The notes under the pieces are model-generated. The model ran no database searches, was not told where the DNA came from, and was given only the letters and a program-made list of their open reading frames with translations. The position numbers were made by a program, and so were the translations under genes. A DNA stretch of 64,000 nucleotides from Dermacentor variabilis (lineage: Eukaryota > Arthropoda > Arachnida > Ixodida > Ixodidae): contig NC_134577.1 of the NCBI RefSeq assembly GCF_050947875.1, positions 72,605,139 through 72,669,138 of the forward strand, given 5' to 3'. The stretch's first letter is position 1. Every line of letters begins with the position of its first letter. Shown one piece after another: positions 37,328 through 49,975 of the stretch.

Positions 37328-38778
37328 GTAAGTTGTTCTGCGACGCCTGCCAAACGAGTTCGCTCATCGCATCCTGTCCGCACCCACTGTACACTACATG
37401 GTGATAACGTACTAACACAAAATGCCATCTGGTAGCTCGTAAATTATTACCGTCGTTGAACATAGGTTTCAGTCGAGCTTCTTGCCTCAGCTACTGCACA
37501 TCTTTTCTTTAATATTGTATCACATAAGTTTCATTTTGTAAGTTTATCATCATTATTTTGTTCCGAATAGGTTTCTCCAACTAAGGGGAACCATTTTTTT
37601 AATAAGTTCCACATGCCGATGAACAAGTACGCAGGCAAGTGAGAAAGATACATTTATTTGCGTCTGTAGGCTTGTAACTTCTCACGAGTTATAGAAAAAA
37701 ACGCCAGAATGCAGGCAAAAATTCTCAGGTAGTTAAAGCCAATGAGTAAAACAACGCGGTCAAACAAAGATATGAAGCTTCACAAACGACGATTGGAAAC
37801 GATATATTGCTGAACTCAAGCATCACAACATGAGGCCGTAATATCGTATTTTGCCATAACTACCGAAATCGCACGCTGATGCATTTCGGGGCTTCGGCCA
37901 GCAGGACGCAACACAACGGCACCAGCAAGCAAAACAAGAATGCCGCTGTGTCCTGGTGTCCTGTTGGGAGAACCTGGCTAGTCAGAGCATATCGACACGT
38001 TCTTTCAATATGCACTAACTAGTACCACTAACCATCACGTTTAGAATATTGGGGTTAATGATTATTTAATTCTTTCTCTTAAAGTTCCCACAATTAAACC
38101 GTCGTTTGTTATAAACATGCTGGTTTTCCTTTTAGCATGTCCTGACCCCATTTTGTATAGGGAAGTACAGGCACTGTTAATCACAAAACATTCAACTCAT
38201 GAAGCTAACAGGATAATATCCTGTTAGTGATGCTAGTGATGTTTATGACACATCGCTAAATAAAAGCGTTTTGTGAAGCTTGGACAACGTTACTCACACG
38301 ATAAATAAACAATGGGATGAGAGCACAGAGTGCTGACAACTAGCAATCACTTACCCGTGGATGTCAAACCTTCACTGAACTCGACAGAAAGAATTCAAAG
38401 CCCCACAACGAACTTGTGTCGTAAATCGAGGCTTTGAATAGCTCGTTATTTGTGAATATGACAAATCTCAGCAGGAGCTAGCTCCCAATACAATAAAAAT
38501 TATAATTAGTATAAAATAATGATTTATTACGCTGCGTAAAATGCACTCTGCATTGCTGTGTTGCCTCATGTCACCTATAGCCAAGCAAGCAGTTCATCGT
38601 ATGCTCCTCTCTCTGATTTCTCGCAACTGGCGTTCGGAATATCGTGGTTGAAGTCATGCATATTATCGTAGCATCATTAAAGTATCACGTGGAGGAAAAT
38701 GCAAAGCCAATGTGTGGGTCGAATCCCTTCGGAAACATAACTTCCACAGCTTTAAATATAGGTTTCTCTAAATTTCAG

Positions 38779-38846
38779 GCCAATCGACAGACACTGCATA
38801 CAACACATTGCCTACCGATGCTTCTCGGATCGTGACCTTGCCTTTG
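38779..38846 (+). CDS. Candidate short exon, possibly of the same gene
   Basis: 68 bp between a good acceptor (ctctaaatttcag) and a consensus donor (TTTG|GTGAGT). Its frame (PIDRHCIQHIAYRCFSDRDL) is phase-compatible with the exon ending at 37327. No TMTC motif is recognisable, and another exon would be needed before 45127 to restore phase. Called on splice signals and phase only. Confidence 0.3.
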
Positions 38847-39176
38847 GTGAGTGACGTTTTCCTTCTTATGTACCTGTGTTGAAACGTATAATGGCAACTA
38901 GACGCTCAGTGGGAAACTGCCGCAGAACATAAGAAAGAAAACGGCTTGACGTCTGAAGTGCCAGTGAAACTGCAACTTCTGGACGCGCCTAGGTAAAATG
39001 TTATGGTGCGGTGCGGATTAATCAAAGCTGTCCAGTACAAGTAACAGGAGGAAGAACCCTCGAGAATACTGGAAAAGACTCGAAAATCCTAACACTCGAA
39101 AACTGGAAAGGTTTAGAGCGCTGTTTGTGTATATTTTATAAATCTAAGCAGGATGCACAAAACACTAGCCGTATTA

Positions 39177-39265
39177 GCTCAGCGGCTGTGTCATTACGCT
39201 GCTATGCTCGAGGTGATGGGTTCCATTCCGGGCGCAGTGGCCCGATGAAGGCGGAATAAAAAAAT
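39177..39265 (+). mobile_element. tRNA-like head of a SINE
   Basis: An A-box-like TTAGCTCAGCGGCTG and a B-box-like GGTTCCATTCC at normal tRNA spacing are followed by a short GC-rich stretch and an A-rich tail. It resembles the head of the Ruka-like SINEs without the body. It cannot form a clean cloverleaf, so I do not call a tRNA gene. Confidence 0.55.
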
Positions 39266-39269
39266 GAAC

Positions 39270-41250
39270 ATCTTGTACAGCTGCATTGGGTTCACGGCAA
39301 AGAGATACTTATTGTCAAAATTATTACAGAGTCAGCCACTACAGCGCGCTTGATATTCAAATTGTGGTCCGCGCACGCTGGATCCAAGACTTACTTTGGG
39401 ATGCATTGGAGAAACCGACCATTCACGGAAGTCCAGCAACTTTGCGGTGCCGACAGCAGCTCGCGATGCCACAGCGCAAAGTTCGCGCACGTGAACGTTA
39501 AGTATGGAACGAGGATTCCTAGGTCGTCCTTTATCTGCTATCACCCAATGAGAAACATGGTCAAAAAAGTGGGCGCGGCATCGAATTCACGCACCACAGT
39601 CCACACTCGTGACCAGTGGGTGAGAACATGTGTGGTAATTTTTATTTCGCCTCGAACTCCGTTACACAAACATAGCGATGTCCACGATCAGCCGACGGCT
39701 GGCGCGTTTTCTGACAAAGCATCGTCGCATTCCCTTCCTGTCCACACAGTATGACCGCACAGTAATCGCGGCAGGGAATGCGGTCCCTGTGGTTCGTGCT
39801 TTGACAAGTACATGAAGCACAATGCAGTAGCGATTACTCCGCAGTTGTCGCGCTGCGTGAAATGGCCATGGCGGTAGCGAGGCTGCGATACGGTGGAAAT
39901 ACCTGTGAGTGTAGTCGCAGGCCAAGCGCTATCACTCGCCGTCACAGGGTTGCCGGAATTCCGGAGTTTCCGCTTCGCTGATGGCTTTGCGAAAGGCACG
40001 CGGAAGTGGAATTGCGATTAATTTAAAGCGCAATAGGATAAATTCAGCAATATCTTTCCTCTTGTTGCAGTTCATAAAACGGCAATCATCAACTTAGTAA
40101 AAAGAACTCACGCTAAGTGCATATCTTAGGTTGCTCTCGTAGGTGGGGTAAAAATTATAATTTTCTGGGAAGGGATTAGATAAACAAAGAATGTAATATG
40201 ATATTTAGAAAACACACGTATCGTAGCATAATTAGCCTAATTTGAGTTAAAAACTGAAGTTCCTGCCGTAAAACACTATTGTGTAATGTTCAAAGTGATT
40301 AAAAAGAAACATGGAAATCACATTAGCGCAAAGAGAACTTAACGTGTTCAAAATGGGAATGGAGAAATTTCAAGGTCTTTACAATAATTGGCAGCACCAT
40401 AATAAATCACTAAAAGAGCCACAGACACCTTTGGACAAGTCTATTTTCTCCGAGGACACTCACCGCGGGGACCAAGTTATTTTTTAGCCAAAGCCAGACG
40501 CCCTGGCCAACAGCAGGGTATGACTCGCCGGACAACGTTTCTGACTCAGGAGCAGCTGTTATTATGCTTCAAATCACTTAATAATTGTGACAGGCTACTT
40601 AGTCATGTCTCTCGAAATTCTAGATATATAGCGACACCCTCAGGCTGCAAAATTACCAGGAACAACTAAGAGATGGAAGGCAAGGGGCTCGATTTATCTT
40701 ATAACGGCCATTTAAAGTCCGCAGGCAATGAAGTCAAGGAAAGCGTAGAGATAATTAGCTGTCGTTGAACTTTAATTGAGAAAATAATGAAGAAAAGGGG
40801 AAATTACAGTGGACGGCCACCACCACCTACGAGTACGTGTGCTTGTCGCACTAAATTCACTGATATCAGGTTACGTTGAGGTTTCCCGTCAGTCATAGCA
40901 ACCACTCTGTGCACGACGTTGCTTCTTATTGAGCCAAAAGTATAAAGAAATGCACTGATTACATTTATTGTGCGTGTGCACTTGTCAGAAAAAATGTACG
41001 GCCACATTAATTTGCTCAAATACACTATAAAATTCAAGAGTGCAGCGTCATTGTAGAGTATGTCTTTGGGAGTTTTTGTACGCCCGGTCCATGACAAGGC
41101 ACGTATGAAAATATTTGTCGCTATATTCAGCAGTACGATATATTTTATACAAGAACAGGCGTTCTCACTTCTAATCAATAAAAATTTAACCAACAATCGT
41201 TTTGCTAGGATAAGACGTACTAATTCGTTGTTTTCGCTGCGCGCTTCAGT
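39270..41250. other. No gene seen (presumed TMTC intron)
   Basis: Nothing supported. Minus-strand frames near 39332-39999 and 40804-41196 show no domain. If the TMTC model is right, this is intronic. Confidence 0.4.
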
Positions 41251-41658
41251 TTAGTTCGCGCGTGTGTGCGCGCGTGTGTGTGTGTGCGTGCGTGTGTATG
41301 CGTGGTCCTGTGTGTGCGTATGTGTGCGTGCGTGTGTGCATATGTGATTGTGTGCTTGCCTGTGCGTGCGTGTGTACATTTGTGATCTAGTGCATGGGTG
41401 ATCCTGTGTGTGCATGTATGATCGTGTGCTTGCGTGTGCATGCGTATGTGCGTGAGTGTGTGATCCTGTGTGTGTGTGTGGGTGTGTGGGCATGTAGGAT
41501 CCTATGTCTGCGTGTGTGTGCGATCATGTGCTTGCATGTGCGTGCGTGTGTGCATGTGTGATCCTGTGTGTTCATGTGTGTGTGCGTGCGTGTTTGTATG
41601 TGTGATCGTGTGTGTGTGCGCGCGCGTGTGTGTGTGTGTGCGCGTGTGTGTGCGTGTG

Positions 41659-41749
<91 letters not shown>

Positions 41750-41790
41750 GTGTGCGTGTATGCGTGTGTGTGCGTGTATGCGTGTCTTTG
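41251..41790. repeat. (GT)n-rich microsatellite
   Basis: About 540 bp of degenerate GTGC/GTGT repeats with a pure GT core at about 41664-41744. All long frames through it are low-complexity artefacts. Confidence 0.97.
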
Positions 41791-43224
41791 GTGGCTTTTC
41801 TACTTGTGCCTGCCGTGGAGCTGCTGTCGGTTGCCTAAAAAGAAAGCGACAGAGCAGGTGCTGCATTACTCGAGAAAGCAGACAAAATGCAAGGTTGTCT
41901 GTCCTCAAAGCCCCGTGTGCACCGAAATAAGCTAAAAAAGCAACTGTCCAGCATACCTGCGAGGTTGAGTGCTAATGATGCAAACATATTAAAGAGAACC
42001 CCAACGTTGCATATGCCAAGTTAGGTTTGTGGTCAAAGAATGAAAGAGACCAAACAGATAAAGTAGCACGCGTTCACGTTGCATGCCCTGAGCCGGTCAT
42101 TGAAAGAATTGTCTTGTCGACGTCTTCAGATGGAAGGCTTGTGTTTGCTCGTAACACAGCGTCAAGGTAGAAAAGCGACGCTCTCTAACCAGCTCACATT
42201 GTTTCCGGCGGTAGTTAGGAACACTTTCGTCCTGCACATTCCAAGCTTTGTATTATACTCTCTATCTTGTTCGTTGTCGCAAATAATAAAAATTTTGTAT
42301 GAAGTTGGGCGAATCCACCTACGCATCTAACCAGCCGTTGTGAGAATATGCTTACACCGTGCCCTGACATTCGAAAGCTGTTTGGGGGTAATTAAAAAAC
42401 AATGAAACCAGCATATCATATGTAAAGCTGACCATACCTTCGCAGCTCTTTGTACGATGTCGTCTGCTCACAGAAAAACTTACACTCCGTGCGAAGTGCG
42501 GAAGAAAAGTGTCTGCGACTGGAACGCTCCGTTTTTATTTTTCGTCTTTCTGTTTTTACGTGATTGGCCTACACGATATCTTAAGCAATGAGTGCCGGTC
42601 GATAGCTGCCGGAGTACGGTACCAGGTGCAACCAGCTGCAAATTAGTGCCTCGTTTCACATCGATCGCACCCGCGCGCTTGACAGGTGGTGGCACAAGGC
42701 ACAGCAGTGGCCATTCTTTTCGTCGTGTTTCTGATGATGAGCGGCGTCGCTTTGCACGCACAGCTTGCTTGCGTGCGTACGCGAGAGGGAAGCCTAATCA
42801 CCTTTGCGCGTACGGTTGTGCGGTAATACAGAGAGCATAGGGTCGTCCCATTCGTGACGCTCACTCGGAATGTTTCCCCGTCTCTGCGAGCTTGCTGTTG
42901 CTGGCGCCTTCTGTTAGCGAACGGGGCTCGCATTCGTCGTTCGGCAAAAAAGGTGCACGCCTTCCCGTTGTGTGCGCACGCCACTACAAGTGACGGCCAT
43001 CATTATTGCTGGAGAGTCAGAAAGGATTATAACCTGTCGTCGCTGTTGCTGCTCGTGCTGCACAATAAAATGCGTAAAAAAGCCTCAAGAACAATTCGCC
43101 AACGATTACGATACTCCCTAACGAGAAATTTGAGCCCAGCTCTTTAGGTGTTTTGAATCAGTGATATGTTTAAGCAGAGAATTTCAGAAAGGCATGCTAC
43201 GGATGGTAGAAATAGAAACTACCT
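41791..43224. other. No gene seen
   Basis: No exon with a recognisable product. GC-rich patch at 42600-43020. Confidence 0.4.
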
Positions 43225-43670
43225 GTGCTCGGTGAGCTCGTTTAGCATCAGCGGCAGGCGAAGCACTTCCGCCGGTCGCGCCGCTCACCGTTCAGACAGA
43301 AAACGCGAACACGGGAACGCGTGGCTCGCGCGTAATGTATTCTCTAGCGGCGGCCGTGCCGCGGGTGAAGTAGCGCATGCGCAATGGGTCCGAATCCCAT
43401 GCCAGCGCTTTGTTTCCTTGTATGGTATCGGTGGACGCGCTCGCCTCATGCCTTAGTAAGGACGTCATCGGCAACCGGGTGACGACCACGGAGGTTTTAC
43501 GATTATTGTTTAAACCTCCTTGGTGACGACTTTACCACGCACGCTCCTATGACGCCATCTCGTAGCAGGTCACCGCCGTGAAGCAGGTCTCATACGGCAC
43601 TCCGCTTTCCTCCTCATCCTTTCGCCATGCTCTCCCCCTCATGCTCCCTCCTCGGGCTTAGCGGCGCAAC
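43225..43670 (+). repeat. Dispersed GC-rich repeat family Z, copy 1
   Basis: Two blocks match the copy at 57930-58660: a left block around gtagcgcatgcgca..gccagcgct (43225-43405) and a right block around cactccgctttcctcctc (43560-43670). Here they are separated by a 160-bp segment, there by a SINE. Confidence 0.6.
43487..43527. repeat. Short hairpin
   Basis: ACCACGGAGGTTT pairs with AAACCTCCTTGGT (12 of 13 positions) around a 15-nt AT-rich loop. Confidence 0.6.
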
Positions 43671-43915
43671 GCCATAGCCACTACGCCACCACGACGGGTA
43701 GGGGGAACCCGTCAGTGACACGCTCTTCTGAAGAGCTTATGCGCTCGTAACGAATACACTTCAAACGAGTGCTTATTTTCACTTGTGGTTATTGCATGCG
43801 GCAGTTATTATTACAACGCTGGCCCCGTGCTTTTCCTTGTCCATGTTTTTTGACGCTGTTTGAAATGAATGGTAGTAGTAAGTCATGGGCATTTGATGAA
43901 ATCAACAGTGATACC

Positions 43916-43916
<1 letters not shown>

Positions 43917-43982
<66 letters not shown>
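43917..43982. repeat. (TA)n microsatellite
   Basis: About 65 bp of pure TA repeat. Confidence 0.97.
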
Positions 43983-43987
<5 letters not shown>

Positions 43988-45126
43988 TCTCATTGCACAC
44001 GGCGCCTATGTGGCATTACAGTGGGGGTACATACGCATTATAAAGCATATCGCGTTCTTATCGCGATATTCGAAGATTCTGTCTTGTTAGCGTCACTTGC
44101 CTTTTGGCGCACTGGGCAGACTATGTTTCGCCTTTGAGCGCATTAGATTGCTATGGTTATGCTCTGGAAGGGACAGGACGTCACCTAGCGACGCGTTCTA
44201 CCGCAGTAACTTTTGTAGTTGCTTTTAATGCTAAGAGATAGGAGCAACTAAACGTAGCGAAAACAACCGGTACAATATAGCTACCCAGCGCGCTTTCTTG
44301 AAGGCAAAGAATTGTGAAATGCGCATCGGTGTTGGCGAAACTTTTCGCTCTGTGGGAGCAATGCCGATCGACTGCGAGATGTCATGCACAGGACGTGCCG
44401 CTTGACTTGAAGGTACCGGCTTCCCTTACACTCTTACGAGCTAGCGATGGCACTGAGTCCGCACTAGCTTCTAGAAACTGCAAATGGAATGAATGATCGA
44501 AGTGTTTATTTGGCGACCTCGTACCCAGCAAGGAAGATGTACCATAGGAGTAACCTCGATCAGTGGTCGTTCAACGGTATTACACTCATGCTCGAAGTCG
44601 TTCAATTATCTGAAGAAGTGACACTGCACATTCCAGGGCAGTCGGAAATGCTAGCTTATACTGGAGATGCCCAGCACTATACGGCGTGTCGATAGGGCAT
44701 GTGCAGCCCACCGTAAGCAGTATTCGGAGCGACAAATTTGCAAGAACAGTTAAATTTCTTGGAGACTTATCCGTGCAGAGATGGGCCTTCGTGGCGACGT
44801 TTCCAGTACACCTTTCGAACTTAGGGTGGATGCCTTTAATGCGAGCACTTCTTTCTGTCAGATTCAGTGCTCCAAAAGCATTTACGGTTGGCGACGTATT
44901 ATTTGTTCGCTTATTTACAATCCATGGGAGCTGCACTAACCACTAGACTAATAATGAGAGGAGCTCTAAAAACGGCTTGAATTGGAGGTACTTTTGCTAT
45001 ACATTTTAAATCAATAACGCTGTCGAACTCGCAATGCTGAGTGTAGTCGCATTTGAGACCAAGGATAAGCAGAGTATAGTTTTCATATAGTTATCATAGA
45101 CTTTTAAATTCTCTTTGATATCGCAG

Positions 45127-45249
45127 GCCCTGGACTACATGCTGAAGGCTCTAAAGCTGTGCGGCGTCGATTAACCGCATTGTGCAAGAATACACAGCGA
45201 TCACGGCGACAGACTGAAGGACATAGGCGACCTGAGCTCGTCCGCGCAG
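45127..45249 (+). pseudogene. TMTC-like TPR exon with in-frame stop
   Basis: A 123-bp, phase-0 exon: acceptor gatatcgcag before 45127, weak donor GCAG|GTCACT after 45249. The frame reads ALDYMLKALKLCGVD, then a TAA at 45172-45174, then PHCARIHSDHGDRLKDIGD and LSSSAQ. These are TPR helices, and they join in phase to SYEEAIRLDPELAH of the next exon. Order and spacing of the last repeats agree with the C-terminus of TMTC1-type proteins as I remember that family. The TAA falls in a helix-connecting loop where CAA (Gln) would fit. It could be a true nonsense mutation (pseudogene or null allele), a sequence error, or skipped by alternative splicing. No shift occurs around it, so the frame itself is sound. 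Confidence 0.6.
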
Positions 45250-46002
45250 GTCACTACACAGAGTGTGGTAATCATTTTGATACTATTCAAGGCTGCTTTT
45301 CGTGCGTGAAAGTAGTTAGCGCGATCAACCTATTCTCTCGTAGTGAAATTAATAAGCATTATCTGGTATGATGTTCTTAGTTTGCTTCATTATAGGCTGA
45401 TAAAATGATAGCGAGGCGATTTGTTTTTTGCTCGTTTTCGCGTTAAGTAGATAACTGTAGCGAGCTAACGATTGAAAATGATGTAGGAAAAACACTGCAA
45501 CTTTGAAAACTAGCGTTGGTACACAACAACATTTCGTTGTTTCTGAGTATATTTTTTTAGATGGAGGTAAACAACGCTGGTGCCCTAATGATCAGTGAAA
45601 ATTTCATGCTTCTAAGAAGGATAATATTATGAATAATTCTAATAGTGATAACTGTCACAAAAACGATTCGTTGGTTATGCGAATACAGACGTTCCTCAGC
45701 TTAATTTTCGGATGTCAGAACCAATCCTGTTTCCCTTTTACTGTGCCTATTATGCTGTGCCATATAAGAGGCGTAAACCCCTTTCAGAAAATGTAAAGTC
45801 TATGTCTATCTTGGTGAATTGGAAATAAATAGAACAAAAATGCCATTCTCGAAGGAGCAGTTTTCTCTTGTGCTCTTGCATATGTTGAAGTTAAAGCATA
45901 TGCGAGAATTTATTTTTCTGTCACTAGAAATATTTGTTTTGCAAAGAAAAACAACAGCGAAAAGGACCAACTTAGAAACGACAAGTTGCTTTTCTCTTTC
46001 AG

Positions 46003-46080
46003 AGTTACGAAGAGGCTATTCGTCTCGATCCAGAGCTCGCTCATTCTCATCTGAACCTTGCCGTCATAAGGCGCTTAGAG
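46003..46080 (+). CDS. TMTC-like TPR exon
   Basis: A 78-bp exon, phase 0 at both ends, with excellent borders: polypyrimidine ttgcttttctctttcag before 46003 and GAG|GTGAGT after 46080. It encodes SYEEAIRLDPELAHSHLNLA plus VIRRLE, the A/B helices of a tetratricopeptide repeat. TPRs mediate protein-protein contacts; in TMTC proteins they face the ER lumen. It lies 753 bp after the previous exon and 977 bp before the terminal exon. Confidence 0.8.
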
Positions 46081-47057
46081 GTGAGTTACCGATACTTTGA
46101 GCTTCAGGTGATAGTGCTTTTTCCTGAGCACTGCACGTAAATTTAAACGATTCGATAAAGTGCTTCACGTAAAATGTATGCAGATTTCTATTACAGTCCG
46201 TGCCATGTAGAGCCTGAGTGTAAAACTGCAATTTCTTTAAAGGAGATGGGCCACAGCATTGCACATGGCAGTAAATAGCAAGTATTTGGGACATGGGTAT
46301 TAGGTATTATTACAGGAAATATTACAGTAGCTTGAAGACATGCACTAAGTTAAATGCTGGTCAACATTTTTGGCGTCTTGTATGACGGCTTATCATTTTG
46401 TGCTACAGACACCACGGACTGGACTTGAACCTTAGGAGTCTAGTCCGATACCGTCGAAGAACATTCATAGAACGAAAAGATATACTGTAATTTCCATGCA
46501 ACATTGTGTAGCCAATGCGCTTTTATTAAACGACGGTTTAAAAGATTGCACGTATCTTCCACATGTTAAAGTCCAGTTTTTTTTAAATAGTGAACTCAAA
46601 GGAAAGAACTCAAATTCAGATCTTAAATGCTTCCATAATGGCAGACCATTCTCAATGACGAAGAAAAATTGACTTTATACTAGCTCCGAGGCCGCAGCTG
46701 TATACTGGGACAAAACTGTTCTCGAATTAGCCTAATTGGTTATAGACAAACGTTTTGTTTACTGCGACATGTGTTAGCATAACAAGTGTACTTCAAACAC
46801 TTCCCTTCTTGTCATTGGCTTCTTGTTTTTTGTTTCTTCAAAGTCTTGTTTCCAACTTAGTACAAACGTCAGTAGTACCATGTATCATCAGGAATGCCAG
46901 CTGCAGATGCATTCACATCAACGTGTAAATGTGCGTGTATTTTGTGCCCTGCTGTATCATTTTGATGCTCCCCCTACCCACTTGCGGCAGGGCTCACAGT
47001 GAGAGTTGTAAGCTATTGCTGATTCCCTAATGTGCTTCTTCTGAATTTGTACTCCAG

Positions 47058-47156
47058 AGCGACTGTCGAGGAGCATTTCGACACTACCAAGTCGCCCTGT
47101 CTCTCGATCCAACGAACAAGCACATCGTAGACAAAGTTGAGGCGGCGAATCATTAA
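47058..47156 (+). CDS. TMTC-like terminal TPR exon with stop codon
   Basis: Acceptor ttgtactccag before 47058. The phase-0 frame reads SDCRGAFRHYQVALSLDPTN, then KHIVDKVEAANH and TAA at 47154-47156. It completes the final TPR (GAFRHYQVALSLDP is a canonical second half) and a short C-terminal tail, as expected of a TMTC C-terminus. No poly(A) signal is obvious in the next few hundred bases, so the 3' UTR length is unknown. Confidence 0.78.
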   Translation, partial: SDCRGAFRHYQVALSLDPTNKHIVDKVEAANH

Positions 47157-49454
47157 GTTGTTGCTTTTCCATGAGTGCGTTTAGAGCGCACGCGCCATCA
47201 AAATGCGTTTACTCTGTCGCTTTTTTGCATAGCAACATTCATGTTTTGATGGCATCTTAAGACTGGATTCACACTATATTTATTTATAGGTTTTGCAACG
47301 TTGCCATTGAAGATATAAATGTCAGGTAAATGCAGTTGAAATGTGGCATAATGATATGAAGGGTGGTTAAAAAAGATTGCATTGTCCTAACTTTTTATTT
47401 GGCAAAAGTTATGCACTCGAACATCTCGTCTCATTCAAGGGCGCTGGTAAAGTCATCGTCAGATGTGATCAACACTGGAATTTTCTGTGCCTGATTGGGA
47501 ATCTGCTAACTTTCCAAAAGTATTGCTGAAAGACGGTTAAATTTGTCGGCTGCACAAAGTAAAGAGCAGGGAACAGCCTATGCCATACATGCCTTCTTAT
47601 AAATGCGTTGTGTGATTAGTGATGCCGGCGTACTATATTGCTGTGTGATTTCCGCAGCTCAGTCAATTTTGGTATTGGTCTCCTAGAGTACTTTCCAAAT
47701 TTGCATTGTAATCTTACATTTTCTGCCTTTGTTTAGTGTGTCGGAAAAGATGTTACACTATCAAAACTCAGTCTAATTACTTCATCTGATTACACGAATA
47801 CTGTTAGGCATGCGTTGGTGGCTTCCACATCGAATGTCAGCGAAAGTAAATGAAGATTATGATCCGCTGTCGCATAAGCCTGTCTTTATGCCTTCTCGAG
47901 CAGAAAAAATGTGAAACACGGGACACTTGCTACGGATTGTGCCATGCATGCCAGCCTGTTCATTTGCTCTTCCCTCAATGAATTTCGGTTCAGGCAAGTT
48001 CTTTGAGCGGTGGCATAAGACTATGCAACATTGTGCCTGGATTTCAGATTCTTATGTTAGTGTGTACGACATGGCAGTGTTACTGCCAAAGTATGACAGA
48101 TTTGCTCAGATGTGGTGCTGTGTAAATGGACGTGATTGACGGTTTTATGGGCGCTTCCGCATTAAGCGCAAGGAAATGAGGTCGTCCGAAGGGACAACAG
48201 AAGCGTGCAAACCGAACCCAATGATATAAAATGTCTGATGCTGCCTTCACAAAGCAGTGCGCTTAAATCAGTGTATTCGCCTAGGCTAGAAATGCCGGTG
48301 AAGTTGGCGTATTTTTCTGCTAACGGGGCATCACTCAAAAAAGAACTGAAGACGACCCTCCCTTCTTCAATAGCGGTGACCCGATTTTGGGCAATTAGGA
48401 ATGGTAGGTAAAAAAAGGATTTTTTTTACTTTGTAGAAATAATGTATTTATTCCCGTAAAATATGAATGGTTCAAAGCAGCTACATGCGTGCGTATGGCA
48501 AGAAATTACGTGTTTATACCTAGACAATTCATATGTCTGCTAAAGAAGCTGGTGCTGCAGATTCTGCAGGCAATCATTGACATTCTAAGTACAAGAAATG
48601 ACAGATACAAGAAAGAAAGAAAGCTAATTTCTACAGTTTGGTCATCCTGCGTTTAAACTTTCGGAGAGAATCATATGGGAAAGCACGCGTTTATAGGGTA
48701 GGGCATGTTTTCAGAATTCCACCAGGAGTAGTGTGCCGCAGTGTCACTTTTGAATACATTAAGCAACAGGAAGCTGCGTAACATAGAGTATCATTAAAAG
48801 TTTGCAGGAGTGTCGCAATACGCCGCTCTAGGCCCAGTTAGAGCTAGTAAATGTGCATACTTGAAAGATATTTTATTGCAGTGAAACAACTTGTCTATCT
48901 TCCCGCCTAATCACTGCAAACTAAATTTTCTGTTACGTCTGAAGCTGACAATGTTGTGATGGTATGCTGTACGAAACGATGTGGCCTGTGTAGGACATTC
49001 AAACACTTATTACACTTTCAAAGCGCGTCGGGTAAACGCGGTGTGATCAGTTGAATGTACGACTGATATCATTTTACATCAATGTATAGCGAGACCAAGG
49101 CAGCGCAAGTGTCTCGTACGGCAACGTGGCTGGCTGAAATAACGAAGCTCAAGTGCAATGTTGGAATAAGACAGAAAAAATAAAGAGCAAATAAGCCAAC
49201 TTAGGCAATGTCAACATTTTTGGTGAGTCTACTAAAGCAATGACATAACCTTCTTTCTTTTTTTTTTTGCTACCGCTACTCCGTGTTGTTTCATTGACGT
49301 AACTGTGTGTGCATGACCACTGTAGAAGCGAAACAGCATATACAAGATTACAGGCCGGTTTTACCGAGCTGTTCCCCCGCAACTGAATTCTGAAGAAACT
49401 TGACGGTGGTAACTGTGTACTGTAGATCTTTATTGTGCGCAAAGTATTTTCGTC
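47157..49454. other. TMTC 3' flank; no further gene seen
   Basis: About 2.3 kb. Plus-strand frames at 47927-48139 and 48205-48411 have no recognisable domain. Base composition is ordinary host-like until it turns AT-rich at about 49.45 kb. Confidence 0.45.
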
Positions 49455-49459
49455 GCAAT

Positions 49460-49570
49460 TATAATTTTCTCATCACTATCCTTAATCTTGGTGGGTAGAT
49501 ATACAAACTTCAACTCATCACCAAAAACTTGGATTTCAATATGGCGAGGATTTTCTAGGAATTTTTCCAT
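49460..49570 (-). pseudogene. accC: Biotin carboxylase fragment (accC remnant)
   Basis: Reading leftward from 49570, the minus strand gives MEKFLENPRHIEIQVFGD, a near-perfect match to the ATP-grasp core of bacterial biotin carboxylase, the acetyl-CoA carboxylase subunit that carboxylates biotin with bicarbonate and ATP. The next conserved block expected, with its Arg-Asp-Cys signature, is not recognisable: the frame continues into unrelated residues up to the island edge. Upstream the frame is interrupted by several stops. Propionyl- or pyruvate-type carboxylases share this motif, so the exact paralogue is a little uncertain; the nearby accA piece favours AccC. Confidence 0.82.
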
Positions 49571-49901
49571 GATTTATTAATTAAACATCACTTATACTCA
49601 AAACATATACCCGTTAGAAATATTATTGGCATAGTTAATGACTTACAATATTCTCAAAAACGTCAACATCATCTTTTGAAATAATTGCAATATCACCTCT
49701 TGGTCACAAGCAAATTCTACTGAACCACTAAAACCATTTTGAACTTAATAAACTCTCAACTTCAGCATCTTCTGCCTTGAACTCTTGTGAATTCATAATA
49801 CTATCTAGTATTAAGCTAGTCTCTACTTTCTGCTACAAAATTTTGCTCCAAATAACTCAAGTATTGTAAGTTATCTAAATATTTAGGTAAAAAAACTCTA
49901 G

Positions 49902-49975
49902 AGCTAAGTCATCACCGAAAGTTCTATCACCATGCAATTCTTGGAAATCCGTTTTACTAAATTGAATAGTATTTG
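49902..49975 (-). pseudogene. accA: Acetyl-CoA carboxylase carboxyltransferase alpha fragment (accA remnant)
   Basis: The minus strand from about 49952 encodes TDFQELHGDRTFGDDLA, a signature of bacterial AccA, the alpha subunit of the carboxyltransferase that makes malonyl-CoA for fatty-acid synthesis. Only about 25 codons are recognisable; the frame is lost on both sides. Animals carry a fused multidomain acetyl-CoA carboxylase whose sequence differs here, so this is a bacterial-type protein. In bacteria accA is not normally adjacent to accC, so their closeness indicates rearranged or deleted DNA. Confidence 0.82.

Noticed and set aside
41220..41935. Long Cys/Val and Thr/His frames (up to 173 codons)
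   Set aside because: GT-microsatellite artefact.
43769..44137. Frame with an Ile-Tyr repeat
   Set aside because: Runs through a TA microsatellite; no other support.
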